Shown here: positions 20,608-27,436 of the stretch, piece after piece
Position numbering within the stretch: the first letter of the stretch is position 1
Layout: every line of letters begins with the position of its first letter
DNA from: Rhodobacteraceae bacterium HLUCCA08
GTDB lineage: Bacteria > Pseudomonadota > Alphaproteobacteria > Rhodobacterales > Rhodobacteraceae
NCBI GenBank assembly: GCA_001314655.1
Contig: LJSF01000028.1
Span: 108,347 to 172,346 of the forward strand
Direction: 5' to 3'
Length of the DNA: 64,000 nucleotides
Position numbers and translations under genes: made by a program
Notes under the pieces: generated by a model
What the model was told of the DNA's origin: nothing
Seen by the model: the letters and a program-made list of their open reading frames with translations, nothing else
The model's database searches: none

Positions 20608-21312
20608 ATGCGCCCGACATCCCTCCTTGCCACCTGCCTGATCGCCCTCGGGATTGGCGGCGCCGCAATCGCCGAGGACGGGCCGGTCATCCTGGAACTC
20701 TATACCTCGCAGGGCTGTGCCAGCTGCCCGCCGGCGGATGCGATGCTGCGCGACCTGGCCGGGCGCGAGGATGTGATCGCCCTGGCGCTGCATGTCGATT
20801 ACTGGGATTACATCGGCTGGGCCGACAGTTTCGCCGATCCGGCCTTTTCGAACCGCCAGAAATCCTATGCCGCGGTCGCCGGAGAGCGGACGGTCTATAC
20901 CCCGCAGATCGTGATCGGCGGGCGGGATCATGTCGTCGGTGCCCGCCCGGGCGAGGTGTCGGCCCTGCTGGCGGCCCATGCGACGGTCGACAGCGGTGTC
21001 GACCTGGAGCTGGAGCGCGACGGGGCGAACCACGTGCGGCTGAGCGCGCGGACCCGCGCCGCCTTCGACCGGCCGGTGGTGGTGCAACTGGTGCGCTATG
21101 ACCCCTACGAGGATGTCGCGATCCGGCGCGGCGAAAACGCCGGCCATACGTTCCGCTACATGAACATCGTGACCGACTGGCAGCGGGTCGGCGAATGGGA
21201 CGGGCGCGCGTCGCTGGAGCTGCGCCTGCGCGCGCCGGGACCGCAGCCGGTGGTGGTGATCCTGCAGGAACAGGGGCCCGGCGTGGTGCTGGCCGCGGGG
21301 CGGCTGCGCTAG
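20608..21312 (+). CDS. DUF1223 secreted thioredoxin-like protein
   Basis: The 234-residue product has a signal peptide ([22 protein letters not shown]). The DUF1223 core follows: [18 protein letters not shown] with a CxxC pair, then [23 protein letters not shown] and [10 protein letters not shown]. The family has a thioredoxin-like fold and unknown substrate; the CASC pair suggests a periplasmic redox role. It is divergent from acnA, as is common in Rhodobacterales. The ATG at 20608 begins the signal peptide. Confidence 0.9.
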   Translation: MRPTSLLATCLIALGIGGAAIAEDGPVILELYTSQGCASCPPADAMLRDLAGREDVIALALHVDYWDYIGWADSFADPAFSNRQKSYAAVAGERTVYTPQIVIGGRDHVVGARPGEVSALLAAHATVDSGVDLELERDGANHVRLSARTRAAFDRPVVVQLVRYDPYEDVAIRRGENAGHTFRYMNIVTDWQRVGEWDGRASLELRLRAPGPQPVVVILQEQGPGVVLAAGRLR

Positions 21313-21332
21313 GCCGGCGCCGGGCGTCGCGG

Positions 21333-22379
21333 TCACTCGTCCTCCTCGTCGTCGGCGACCAGCTGGATTTCGCCGGTTTCGGCCAGGCGGCGGACGGCGG
21401 CGACGATGGTCGCCTGGGCCTCTTCCCCGTCGGTCCGGCGCACCTTGCCCTTTTCGGCGATCTCCTCGCGCAGGTTCTCGGCCATCCGGGACGAAATGTT
21501 GCCAAGGATGAATTCGGCGGTGCCGGCGGCCGGCCCGTCGCTGGCCATGGCATGGGCCAGGGCCAGGACCAGATCGGCATTGTCGACCTCGCGCAGGATC
21601 TTGGCGGTGTCCATCGGCACCAGCCGGTCGGGGATATCGGGGAAGGTGAAGATCGACTTGCGCACACCGTCGGCGAAATCGCGATCCTCTTCGTCCAGGG
21701 CGGCGAGCAGGGCGTCGCGGGTCGCCTGCTGGCTGGAATTGAGGATCGCGCCGACCCGGGCCGTGGGCGGCTGGGCAAAGGCGGCGGCGGCGCCCGAGGC
21801 ATATTGGCGGGCGATGGCGCTGCCGATGCGATCGACGGCCTGGGGCGTGACCTCGGCGGTGCGCGAGATCGCGTAGGCGATCCGCCGGGCCCGGTCGCCG
21901 GGCAGCAGGGCCATGACCTGGGCGGCCTTGGCGGTCGGCAGCTTGGACATGATCACCGCCGCGACTTCGGCGGTTTCGGCCTGCATCGGGGCCAGCAGCT
22001 CATCGGCGGTCAGCGCCAGCACCTGTTTCCAGGGATCACCGCCCGACGCCTCTTCGCGCAGGCGCGCGGCGGCGGTGGGGCTGAGCTTGCCCTCGAGCGC
22101 GTCGAGTGCCGCACCGATGCCGCCGGGCCCGGCCAGGGCCAGGTTTTCCAGCGCCTCGGCGAATTCCTCGACCACGGCGTGGAGCGTGGCGCGGTCGATC
22201 GAACTCAGATGCCCGATTTCGCGCGTCAATTGCAGCTGCATCTCGTCCGGCAGGGTCGACAGCGACACCTGCCGCCCTTCGCTGAGCAGCAGCTGCACGA
22301 TCATCGCGGCCTTGCGGCGACGATCCGGCGGGCGCGCCCCGGCGGGCACCAGGGCGGACAGGTCGGTATGGGCGGTCAT
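21333..22379 (-). CDS. fliG: Flagellar motor switch protein FliG, orphan copy
   Basis: FliG is the rotor protein that couples the flagellar stator to rotation. The 348-residue product shows FliG_N/M helices and a C-terminal domain with RKSIFTFPDIPDRLVPMD, ILREVDNADLVLALA and RMAENLREEIAEKGKVRRTD, ending RRLAETGEIQL. These match the FliG_C torque helix and its charged residues. No other flagellar structural gene is in the window. A CtrA-like box lies about 48 bp upstream of the start. It could be the only copy in a genome with scattered flagellar genes, or an extra paralogue. Confidence 0.88.
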   Translation of the reverse strand: MTAHTDLSALVPAGARPPDRRRKAAMIVQLLLSEGRQVSLSTLPDEMQLQLTREIGHLSSIDRATLHAVVEEFAEALENLALAGPGGIGAALDALEGKLSPTAAARLREEASGGDPWKQVLALTADELLAPMQAETAEVAAVIMSKLPTAKAAQVMALLPGDRARRIAYAISRTAEVTPQAVDRIGSAIARQYASGAAAAFAQPPTARVGAILNSSQQATRDALLAALDEEDRDFADGVRKSIFTFPDIPDRLVPMDTAKILREVDNADLVLALAHAMASDGPAAGTAEFILGNISSRMAENLREEIAEKGKVRRTDGEEAQATIVAAVRRLAETGEIQLVADDEEDE

Positions 22380-22426
22380 GCGCGGCGGGGCCTTGGATCG
22401 GACATGGCCCGATGGAACACGGTTCC

Positions 22427-22443
22427 GGTAAAGGAAGCCTTAG
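22427..22443 (-). promoter_or_regulatory. CtrA-like box upstream of fliG
   Basis: Reading the minus strand, CTAA-GGCTTCC-TTTACC fits the CtrA consensus TTAA-N7-TTAACC at 8 of 10 fixed positions. It lies 48 bp before the fliG start, a sensible activator distance. CtrA control of motility is established in alphaproteobacteria; binding here is inferred from the motif alone. Confidence 0.35.
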
Positions 22444-22462
22444 CGCCGACCGACGGAAACGC

Positions 22463-22630
22463 TCAGCTGGAGGCGATCGGCACGCAGGTGCCGGTTTCCT
22501 CGTCCATCATGCTGCCTTCGGCGCAGCTCATGGCCTGGGTTTCGCTGCCATGCATCGAGCAATCGGCCAGCGCGGCGGTGCCGGTCACGAACAACGCGGC
22601 GATCGCGGCGGCAAGGGTCTTGAGCTTCAT
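22463..22630 (-). CDS. Small secreted cysteine-containing protein
   Basis: The 55-residue product has a clear signal peptide (MKLKTLAAAIAALFVTGTAALA) and a mature part of about 33 residues with three cysteines: DCSMHG, MSCAEG and TGTCVP. The pattern SCAEGSMMDEETGTCV resembles short chitin-binding (peritrophin-like) loops and small Rhodobacterales proteins of unknown role. The ATG at 22630 was preferred to one 30 nt upstream because it opens the signal peptide. It shares its strand with fliG. Confidence 0.75.
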   Translation of the reverse strand: MKLKTLAAAIAALFVTGTAALADCSMHGSETQAMSCAEGSMMDEETGTCVPIASS

Positions 22631-22688
22631 CTGGAACGCTCCTGTATCGATTGGGTGCATCCCGATGGTAGGTGCGGTTGACCCTTGG

Positions 22689-23189
22689 TCAAGGTTTTCC
22701 TGTCCGGGGATGGGTCATGGCGACCGATTGCCGATGCAATTCGTCGCGCAACCCGGCGCTCATGCCGTTTTCCGAGGCGGTTGCGTGATGCAGTTCTTCG
22801 AGCAGCGCGGTGAGCGTCTCGACCTCGGTCTCGGTGAATTCGCGATCGGCCCGGGCAAAGCTGGAAAAACTGCGGCTGCCGCCGGTTTCCGTGGCGATCG
22901 AGACGCCGTAGCGCAAGCCGTGGCGGGCGGCCTCGGGAAAGATGCCGGCCGGATCATTGTCCTTCAGGTCCGACCAGCGGACCACCCCGGTATTGTTGAA
23001 GCCCCAGTGAACCGTCGGGTCCGACATCACGTAGCCACGCTCGGAATAGATGTCGATCCAGCCCTCGGGATAGGTCTGCAGCAGGAAATCGGGCGCGGTG
23101 AAGCGGATGTGAAAGGCGATCGCGAAGCCCGTGGGGCTGAGTGATTCGATCCGTTTGAGCGCGTTCCTGATAGTATCGTATTCCGACAT
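22689..23189 (-). CDS. LuxR-type autoinducer-binding protein lacking a DNA-binding domain
   Basis: The 166-residue protein aligns with the N-terminal acyl-homoserine-lactone domain of the LuxR regulator encoded divergently. The usual pocket residues are visible: W and Y in GWIDIYSERG, D and P in MSDPTVHW, W in GVVRWSDL and G in HGLRYGVS. The sequence stops after an unrelated ~35-residue tail, and no helix-turn-helix follows. The coding frame is intact, so this is not obviously a recent truncation. Such proteins can bind the signal or dimerise with a full LuxR protein and block it, as described for TrlR against TraR; that role is inferred. Confidence 0.85.
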   Translation of the reverse strand: MSEYDTIRNALKRIESLSPTGFAIAFHIRFTAPDFLLQTYPEGWIDIYSERGYVMSDPTVHWGFNNTGVVRWSDLKDNDPAGIFPEAARHGLRYGVSIATETGGSRSFSSFARADREFTETEVETLTALLEELHHATASENGMSAGLRDELHRQSVAMTHPRTGKP

Positions 23190-23229
23190 GCCCGGGACCT
23201 TGTGTTCGCTTTCCGGTTGCTGACCCTAG

Positions 23230-23240
23230 ACTGTCACAGT
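23230..23240. promoter_or_regulatory. Palindrome ACTGTCACAGT, candidate lux-type operator
   Basis: A perfect 11-bp palindrome lies in the 141-bp gap between the divergent HTH-less LuxR-like gene and luxR. CTGT/ACAG half-sites occur in lux boxes, but this element is shorter than the usual 18-20 bp. It could control both genes. Confidence 0.35.
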
Positions 23241-23330
23241 AGAGAAAGCCATTGGTGTTTCACCATCTAGGTGGGTGTGGCTGCGTGGCATAGTGGGAAA
23301 ACGGGTGAACCTGTCCTTCCGGACAGGGTA

Positions 23331-23939
23331 ATGGATGGCATGATTGATGGCGACGGTCTGAACGAGCTGGCGCCCGGAGGCTATTATCTGGCGCTTCGGG
23401 TCGGCTTCGCGTTTCCGATGCTCGAGGTCAACGCCCTGCCGGAGCCTTGGGTCGAGCATTACACCCGCCACCGCTTCATGCTGAGCGACCCGGTGATTCG
23501 ATGGGTCTATGGCAATACCGGCGCCACAAGATGGAGCGGGATCACGCTGGACGACCCGCTGCGCATCCTGTCCTGCGCGCGGACCTTCGGCTTGCGATAC
23601 GGTGTCGCGGTGAGCCATTTCGACAGCGCCGATGCCGCCTTGCGGTCATTCGGATCCTTCGTGCGGGCGGACCGGGAATATACCGATGACGAATTGCACG
23701 CGCTGACCACGCTGGTGCGCAACCGCCATGTCGCGGCGAAACCCCCCGACACCCTGACCGAAGCCGAGCTGGAGGCGCTGGACATGGTGCGCCAGGGACT
23801 GCGGTTGAAGCAGATCGCCCATGCCGTCGGCGTGACCGAAGGCGCGATCAAGCAGCGGCTGAAGAACGCCAAGGGCAAGCTGAACGCCCAGACCAGCGCC
23901 CAGGCCGCCGCCCTGGCGTCGAAATTCGGTCTGATCTGA
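23331..23939 (+). CDS. LuxR-family quorum-sensing transcriptional regulator
   Basis: The 202-residue product has an N-terminal autoinducer-binding domain with the conserved residues W and Y (PWVEHYTRHR), D and P (MLSDPVIRW), W (GATRWSG) and G (FGLRYGVAV). A C-terminal LuxR helix-turn-helix follows: LTEAELEALDMVRQGLRLKQ and VGVTEGAIKQRLKNAKGKL. It should bind an acyl-homoserine lactone and regulate transcription. The ATG at 23331 gives the best start; another in-frame ATG lies 9 nt downstream. It lies 86 bp upstream of luxI in the same direction. Confidence 0.93.
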   Translation: MDGMIDGDGLNELAPGGYYLALRVGFAFPMLEVNALPEPWVEHYTRHRFMLSDPVIRWVYGNTGATRWSGITLDDPLRILSCARTFGLRYGVAVSHFDSADAALRSFGSFVRADREYTDDELHALTTLVRNRHVAAKPPDTLTEAELEALDMVRQGLRLKQIAHAVGVTEGAIKQRLKNAKGKLNAQTSAQAAALASKFGLI

Positions 23940-23969
23940 CGTCACACGTTACAGGTGAGTCGTTGGCGC

Positions 23970-23986
23970 GGTTAACAACCCGACAA
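23970..23986 (-). promoter_or_regulatory. Weak CtrA-like box upstream of luxI
   Basis: On the minus strand, TTGT-CGGGTTG-TTAACC matches the CtrA consensus at 8 of 10 positions, with a perfect TTAACC half. It lies 39-56 bp before the luxI start, in the luxR-luxI gap. Orientation is opposite to luxI, so the case is weaker than for the other boxes. Confidence 0.22.
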
Positions 23987-24025
23987 TGTTTTGCGTAAAT
24001 GGATTCACCATAAAGGAGAGTCCCT

Positions 24026-24718
24026 ATGCAGAATATCACGTTTCAATTGTCCAATCTCCACCTCTACGGCCCGGCCTTCTTCGACTTCCTGCGACTGCGC
24101 AAACGGTTCTTCGTCGACGGGCTGGGCTGGGATATCCCGCACGACGCCGATCTGGAGATGGACCAGTACGACAACCCCACGGCGCATTATTCGCTTGTCC
24201 TGAGGAACGGCCAGGTGGTGGGCGGGGCGCGGACCACGCCCACGAATGCGCAATGGGGCAGCCATACCTACATGCTGCGCGACGCCTACGAGGGCAAGCT
24301 GGGGGATATCCCGCCCGAGGTGATGGTCGGCCATGTCGCGTCGCCCCGGGTCTGGGAATGCACCCGGCTGGTGATCAGCGACAGCCTGACCACCCAGGCC
24401 GAGCGCAGCGAATGCCTGTGGCTGATCGTCAACGGCCTGGTCCACGAGGCCGAGATGGGCGGCGCGGAGGAGATGATCTCGCTCTCGCCGCTCAGCCTGG
24501 TGCGGGCGCTGCGGCAGCTGGGCTTCGCCGCCAGCCGGATCGGCGAACCCTACAGGAACCGGGGCGACGGGCGGCGCTATGCGGTGCTGTCGATGCCGGC
24601 GCGGCCGGCGATCCCGGTGCCGGCGCTGGCCGCGGTCGCGGCGCGGGCAACGGCCACGGGCCCCGGCGCCGGGGCGCATCGCAGCCACCCGGCCCCGGTC
24701 CACGCCCCCGCGCTGTAG
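24026..24718 (+). CDS. luxI: Acyl-homoserine-lactone synthase (LuxI family)
   Basis: LuxI enzymes join an acyl group from acyl-ACP to S-adenosylmethionine to make AHL signals. Conserved features are visible: LRKRFFVDGLGWDIP, the acidic LEMDQYDN segment, VVGGARTTPT and the E-x-T-R motif in VWECTRLVI. A strong ribosome-binding site (AAGGAG) lies 8 nt before the ATG. After the enzyme core the 230-residue protein carries an Ala/Pro-rich tail of about 40 residues, which is not typical of LuxI. The acyl chain made cannot be read from sequence. Confidence 0.92.
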   Translation: MQNITFQLSNLHLYGPAFFDFLRLRKRFFVDGLGWDIPHDADLEMDQYDNPTAHYSLVLRNGQVVGGARTTPTNAQWGSHTYMLRDAYEGKLGDIPPEVMVGHVASPRVWECTRLVISDSLTTQAERSECLWLIVNGLVHEAEMGGAEEMISLSPLSLVRALRQLGFAASRIGEPYRNRGDGRRYAVLSMPARPAIPVPALAAVAARATATGPGAGAHRSHPAPVHAPAL

Positions 24719-24732
24719 GGAGGCGAAAATCA

Positions 24733-24763
24733 GGCCGGCGGCGCCTGTCCAGCGGCGCCGGCC
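24733..24763. terminator. Hairpin between luxI and purB
   Basis: An 8-bp inverted repeat (GGCCGGCG / CGCCGGCC) lies between the convergent stop codons of luxI and purB. There is no U-tract, so function as a terminator in both directions is uncertain. Confidence 0.4.
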
Positions 24764-24769
24764 CCCCGC

Positions 24770-26077
24770 CTAGCAGGGGCCGAAGACCCGGGCAAAGATC
24801 GTGTCGACATGCTTGGTGTGATAGCCCATGTCGAATTGCGCGGTGATGCCGTCGGTGCCCAGGGCGGCGACCACATCCGCATCGGCCAGCAGCTGGTCAC
24901 GGAAATCGACCCGCTCTTCCCAGACCTTCAGCGCGTTGCGCTGGACCATGGCATAGGCATCCTCGCGCGAGACACCGGCCTGGGTCAGGGCCAGCAGCAC
25001 CCGTTGCGACATCACCAGGCCGGGAAACCGGTTCATGTTGTCCAGCATGGTGTCGGGAAAGATCAGCATCTTGTCGATCACGCCGGTCAGCCGCGCCAGG
25101 GCGAAATCCAGGGTGATCGTGGCATCGGGCCCGATGGCGCGCTCGACCGAGGAATGCGAGATGTCGCGTTCATGCCAGAGCGCGACATTCTCCAACGCCG
25201 GGATCACCGTCATCCGCACCAGCCGGGCCAGGCCGGTCAGGTTCTCGGTCAGGACCGGGTTCTTCTTGTGCGGCATGGCCGAGCTGCCCTTTTGCCCCAT
25301 GGAAAAGAACTCGGCCCCTTCCAGCACCTCGGTGCGCTGCATGTGGCGGATCTCGATCGCGATGTTTTCGATGCTGCTGGCGATGACGCCGAGCGTGGCA
25401 AAGAACATCGCGTGCCGGTCGCGCGGGATCACCTGGGTGCTGATCGGTTCGGGGGTCAGGCCCAGCTTGGCGCAGACATGTTCTTCGACCGCCGGGTCGA
25501 TATTGGCGAAGGTGCCGACGGCGCCGGAAATCGCGCCGGTGGCGATTTCGGCGCGCGCGGCGCGCAGGCGGGCCAGGTTGCGGTCCATTTCGGCGTAGAA
25601 CCGGGCGAAGGTCAGGCCCATCGTGGTCGGTTCGGCGTGAATGCCATGCGAACGGCCGACGCGCAGGGTCATCCTGTGTTCGAAGGCGCGCTTTTTCAGC
25701 GCGGCCAGCAGGGCTTCCAGATCCTCGATCAGGATGTCGGCGGCGCGGGTCAGCTGCACGTTCAGGCAGGTGTCCAGAACGTCGGACGAGGTCATGCCCT
25801 GATGCACGAAGCGGGCCTCTTCGGCGCCCACATGTTCGGCCAGGTGGGTCAGGAAGGCGATGACGTCATGCTTGGTCACGGCCTCGATTTCGTCGATCCG
25901 GGCGACGTCGAAGTCGACGTCTTTCGCTTTCCAGACCGCGTCGGCATTCGCGCGCGGGATGACGCCCAGATCGGCCATGGCGTCGCAGGCATGGGCCTCG
26001 ATCTCGAACCAGATGCGGAACTTGGTGGCGGGCGCCCAGAGGTCGGTCATCGCGGGGCGGGCATAGCGGGGGATCAT
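24770..26077 (-). CDS. purB: Adenylosuccinate lyase
   Basis: PurB acts twice in purine synthesis, cleaving SAICAR and adenylosuccinate with release of fumarate. The 435-residue product has the fumarase/aspartase signature GSSAMPHKKNP, the catalytic histidine region TTMGLTFARF preceded by GRSHGIHAEP, and the QGMTSSDVLDT motif. The start MIPRYARPAM is typical of the alphaproteobacterial enzyme. It converges with luxI. Confidence 0.97.
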   Translation of the reverse strand: MIPRYARPAMTDLWAPATKFRIWFEIEAHACDAMADLGVIPRANADAVWKAKDVDFDVARIDEIEAVTKHDVIAFLTHLAEHVGAEEARFVHQGMTSSDVLDTCLNVQLTRAADILIEDLEALLAALKKRAFEHRMTLRVGRSHGIHAEPTTMGLTFARFYAEMDRNLARLRAARAEIATGAISGAVGTFANIDPAVEEHVCAKLGLTPEPISTQVIPRDRHAMFFATLGVIASSIENIAIEIRHMQRTEVLEGAEFFSMGQKGSSAMPHKKNPVLTENLTGLARLVRMTVIPALENVALWHERDISHSSVERAIGPDATITLDFALARLTGVIDKMLIFPDTMLDNMNRFPGLVMSQRVLLALTQAGVSREDAYAMVQRNALKVWEERVDFRDQLLADADVVAALGTDGITAQFDMGYHTKHVDTIFARVFGPC

Positions 26078-26157
26078 CCTGTCGGTCCTTTCCTTGCGGC
26101 TGCGGGCGTCTTACGGAAGGCGCGGCGCGGCCTCAAGACCGCGCGGAGGAGGAAGCG

Positions 26158-26577
26158 ATGATCGCAGCGGCGCGATTTGCCGGAGCCTGGCGGCTGGAGC
26201 GCGAGATCGAGGACCGGCTGGGCGGGCAGGTCCTGCGGGGCGAGGGCGTCGCGCGGTTCGACGGCATCGGGCCAGAGCTGCGCTACCACGAGGAACTGGT
26301 GCTGACGCTGCCGGGGGCCGCGGCGCCGGTGCGGGCGGAACGGCGCTATCTGTGGCGGTTCGGAGCGGGGCGCGTGGCGGTGTTCTTTGACGACGGGCTT
26401 CCGTTTCACGCGTTCGTCCCGGAGGGGCACGGCGCCGGCACGGATCATCCCTGCGGCGCGGATCTCTATCGCGTGGCCTATGATTTCAGCCGGTTTCCGG
26501 GCTGGCAGGCGGTCTGGACCGTGACCGGGCCGCGCAAGGACTATACCAGCCGGACCTCGTATCGGCCGGCCCCGTGA
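26158..26577 (+). CDS. DUF6314 family protein
   Basis: The 139-residue protein has a beta-rich, lipocalin-like pattern: FAGAWRLEREIEDRLGG, RGEGVARF, an internal RYLWRFGAGRVAVFFDDG and closing WQAVWTVTGPRKDYTSRTSY. These features match DUF6314, small bacterial proteins of unknown function. There is no signal peptide. The gene is divergent from purB and 133 bp upstream of bioY. Confidence 0.75.
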   Translation: MIAAARFAGAWRLEREIEDRLGGQVLRGEGVARFDGIGPELRYHEELVLTLPGAAAPVRAERRYLWRFGAGRVAVFFDDGLPFHAFVPEGHGAGTDHPCGADLYRVAYDFSRFPGWQAVWTVTGPRKDYTSRTSYRPAP

Positions 26578-26578
26578 C

Positions 26579-26627
26579 TTTGCAAATACGGCGCGCTGCG
26601 AAGGGTTGGATTTGCAAATTTGCGCAA
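26579..26627 (+). promoter_or_regulatory. Repeated TTTGCAAAT boxes upstream of bioY
   Basis: TTTGCAAAT occurs at 26579-26587 and again at 26611-26619, where it extends into TTTGCAAATTTGCGCAA. The 32-bp spacing is about three DNA turns. This AT-rich pair stands out in very GC-rich surroundings and lies 85-130 bp before bioY, so it may be an operator. It does not match the known BioR box TTATCTATAA. Confidence 0.35.
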
Positions 26628-26710
26628 CGGCCCGATGGGTCCTGTCGCTGCCCCTTGCCATGGCGCGGGGGCTGGGGCAGGAAAGGGGAACGGATTTCAC
26701 GGAGGGGCAG

Positions 26711-27343
26711 ATGGCTCATGCGATGACGAACGGGGTTCTGGTCGAGGCGTTCGGCCCGCGCGGCGGCGCGGGTTTGCGGACCCGCCAGGCGGTGCTGGTT
26801 CTGGCCGGGATCGCCGCGCTGGTGCTGGCGGCGAAGATCCGGGTGCCGATGTGGCCGGTGCCGGCGACGCTGCAGACCCTGGCGGTGCTGATGATCGGCG
26901 CGACCTACGGGCTGCGGCTGGGCGTGGTGACGCTGCTGGGCTACCTGGCGCTGGGGGCGGGTTTCGCCGCCCATGCCACGCTGGTCGGCGGGGCGCCGGG
27001 CTGGACGCCCTTCACCGGCAGCGCCGCGGATCTGGCCTATTTCGCCGGCCCGACCATGGGCTACCTGGTGGGCTTCGTCGCCGCGGCGGCGGTGATGGGC
27101 GCGCTGGCGCGGCGCGGCTGGGACCGCAGCGCGGGCGGCATGGCCGGGGCGATGCTGATCGGCAATGCGGTGATCTATGCCTTCGGGCTGCCCTGGATGG
27201 CCTGGCTGTTCGCCGCCGACAAGGGCATGGCCTGGGTGATGCAATATGGCATGGGCAACTTCCTGGTCGGCGATGCGCTGAAACTCGCGGTCGCGGCGAT
27301 GGTCGTGCCGGCCCTGTGGGCCTGGGTGAAGCGCGGCCGCTAA
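26711..27343 (+). CDS. bioY: Biotin transporter BioY
   Basis: BioY is the substrate-binding (S) component of biotin ECF transporters and can work alone. The 210-residue product has six membrane segments with the family motifs VPMWPVPATLQTLAVLMIGA and GTYGLRLG-type turns, then GPTMGYLVGF and GMGNFLVGDALKLAVAA. The ATG at 26711 follows a GGAGGGG ribosome-binding site. No bioM or bioN follows. A strong terminator lies 25 bp after the stop codon. Confidence 0.93.
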   Translation: MAHAMTNGVLVEAFGPRGGAGLRTRQAVLVLAGIAALVLAAKIRVPMWPVPATLQTLAVLMIGATYGLRLGVVTLLGYLALGAGFAAHATLVGGAPGWTPFTGSAADLAYFAGPTMGYLVGFVAAAAVMGALARRGWDRSAGGMAGAMLIGNAVIYAFGLPWMAWLFAADKGMAWVMQYGMGNFLVGDALKLAVAAMVVPALWAWVKRGR

Positions 27344-27367
27344 CAGTCTGGAAATGTTGTAAAATCG

Positions 27368-27404
27368 AGACGGGCGCGGCCAGGGCCGCGCCCGTCGCCG
27401 TTTT
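27368..27404 (+). terminator. Rho-independent terminator after bioY
   Basis: A perfect 12-bp stem (GACGGGCGCGGC / GCCGCGCCCGTC) with loop CAGG is followed by GCCGTTTT. It lies between the convergent bioY and OsmC-fusion genes and suits bioY best. Confidence 0.75.
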
Positions 27405-27436
27405 CTGGCGCCCGGCGGCGGCGGAGGGCCGAGAGC

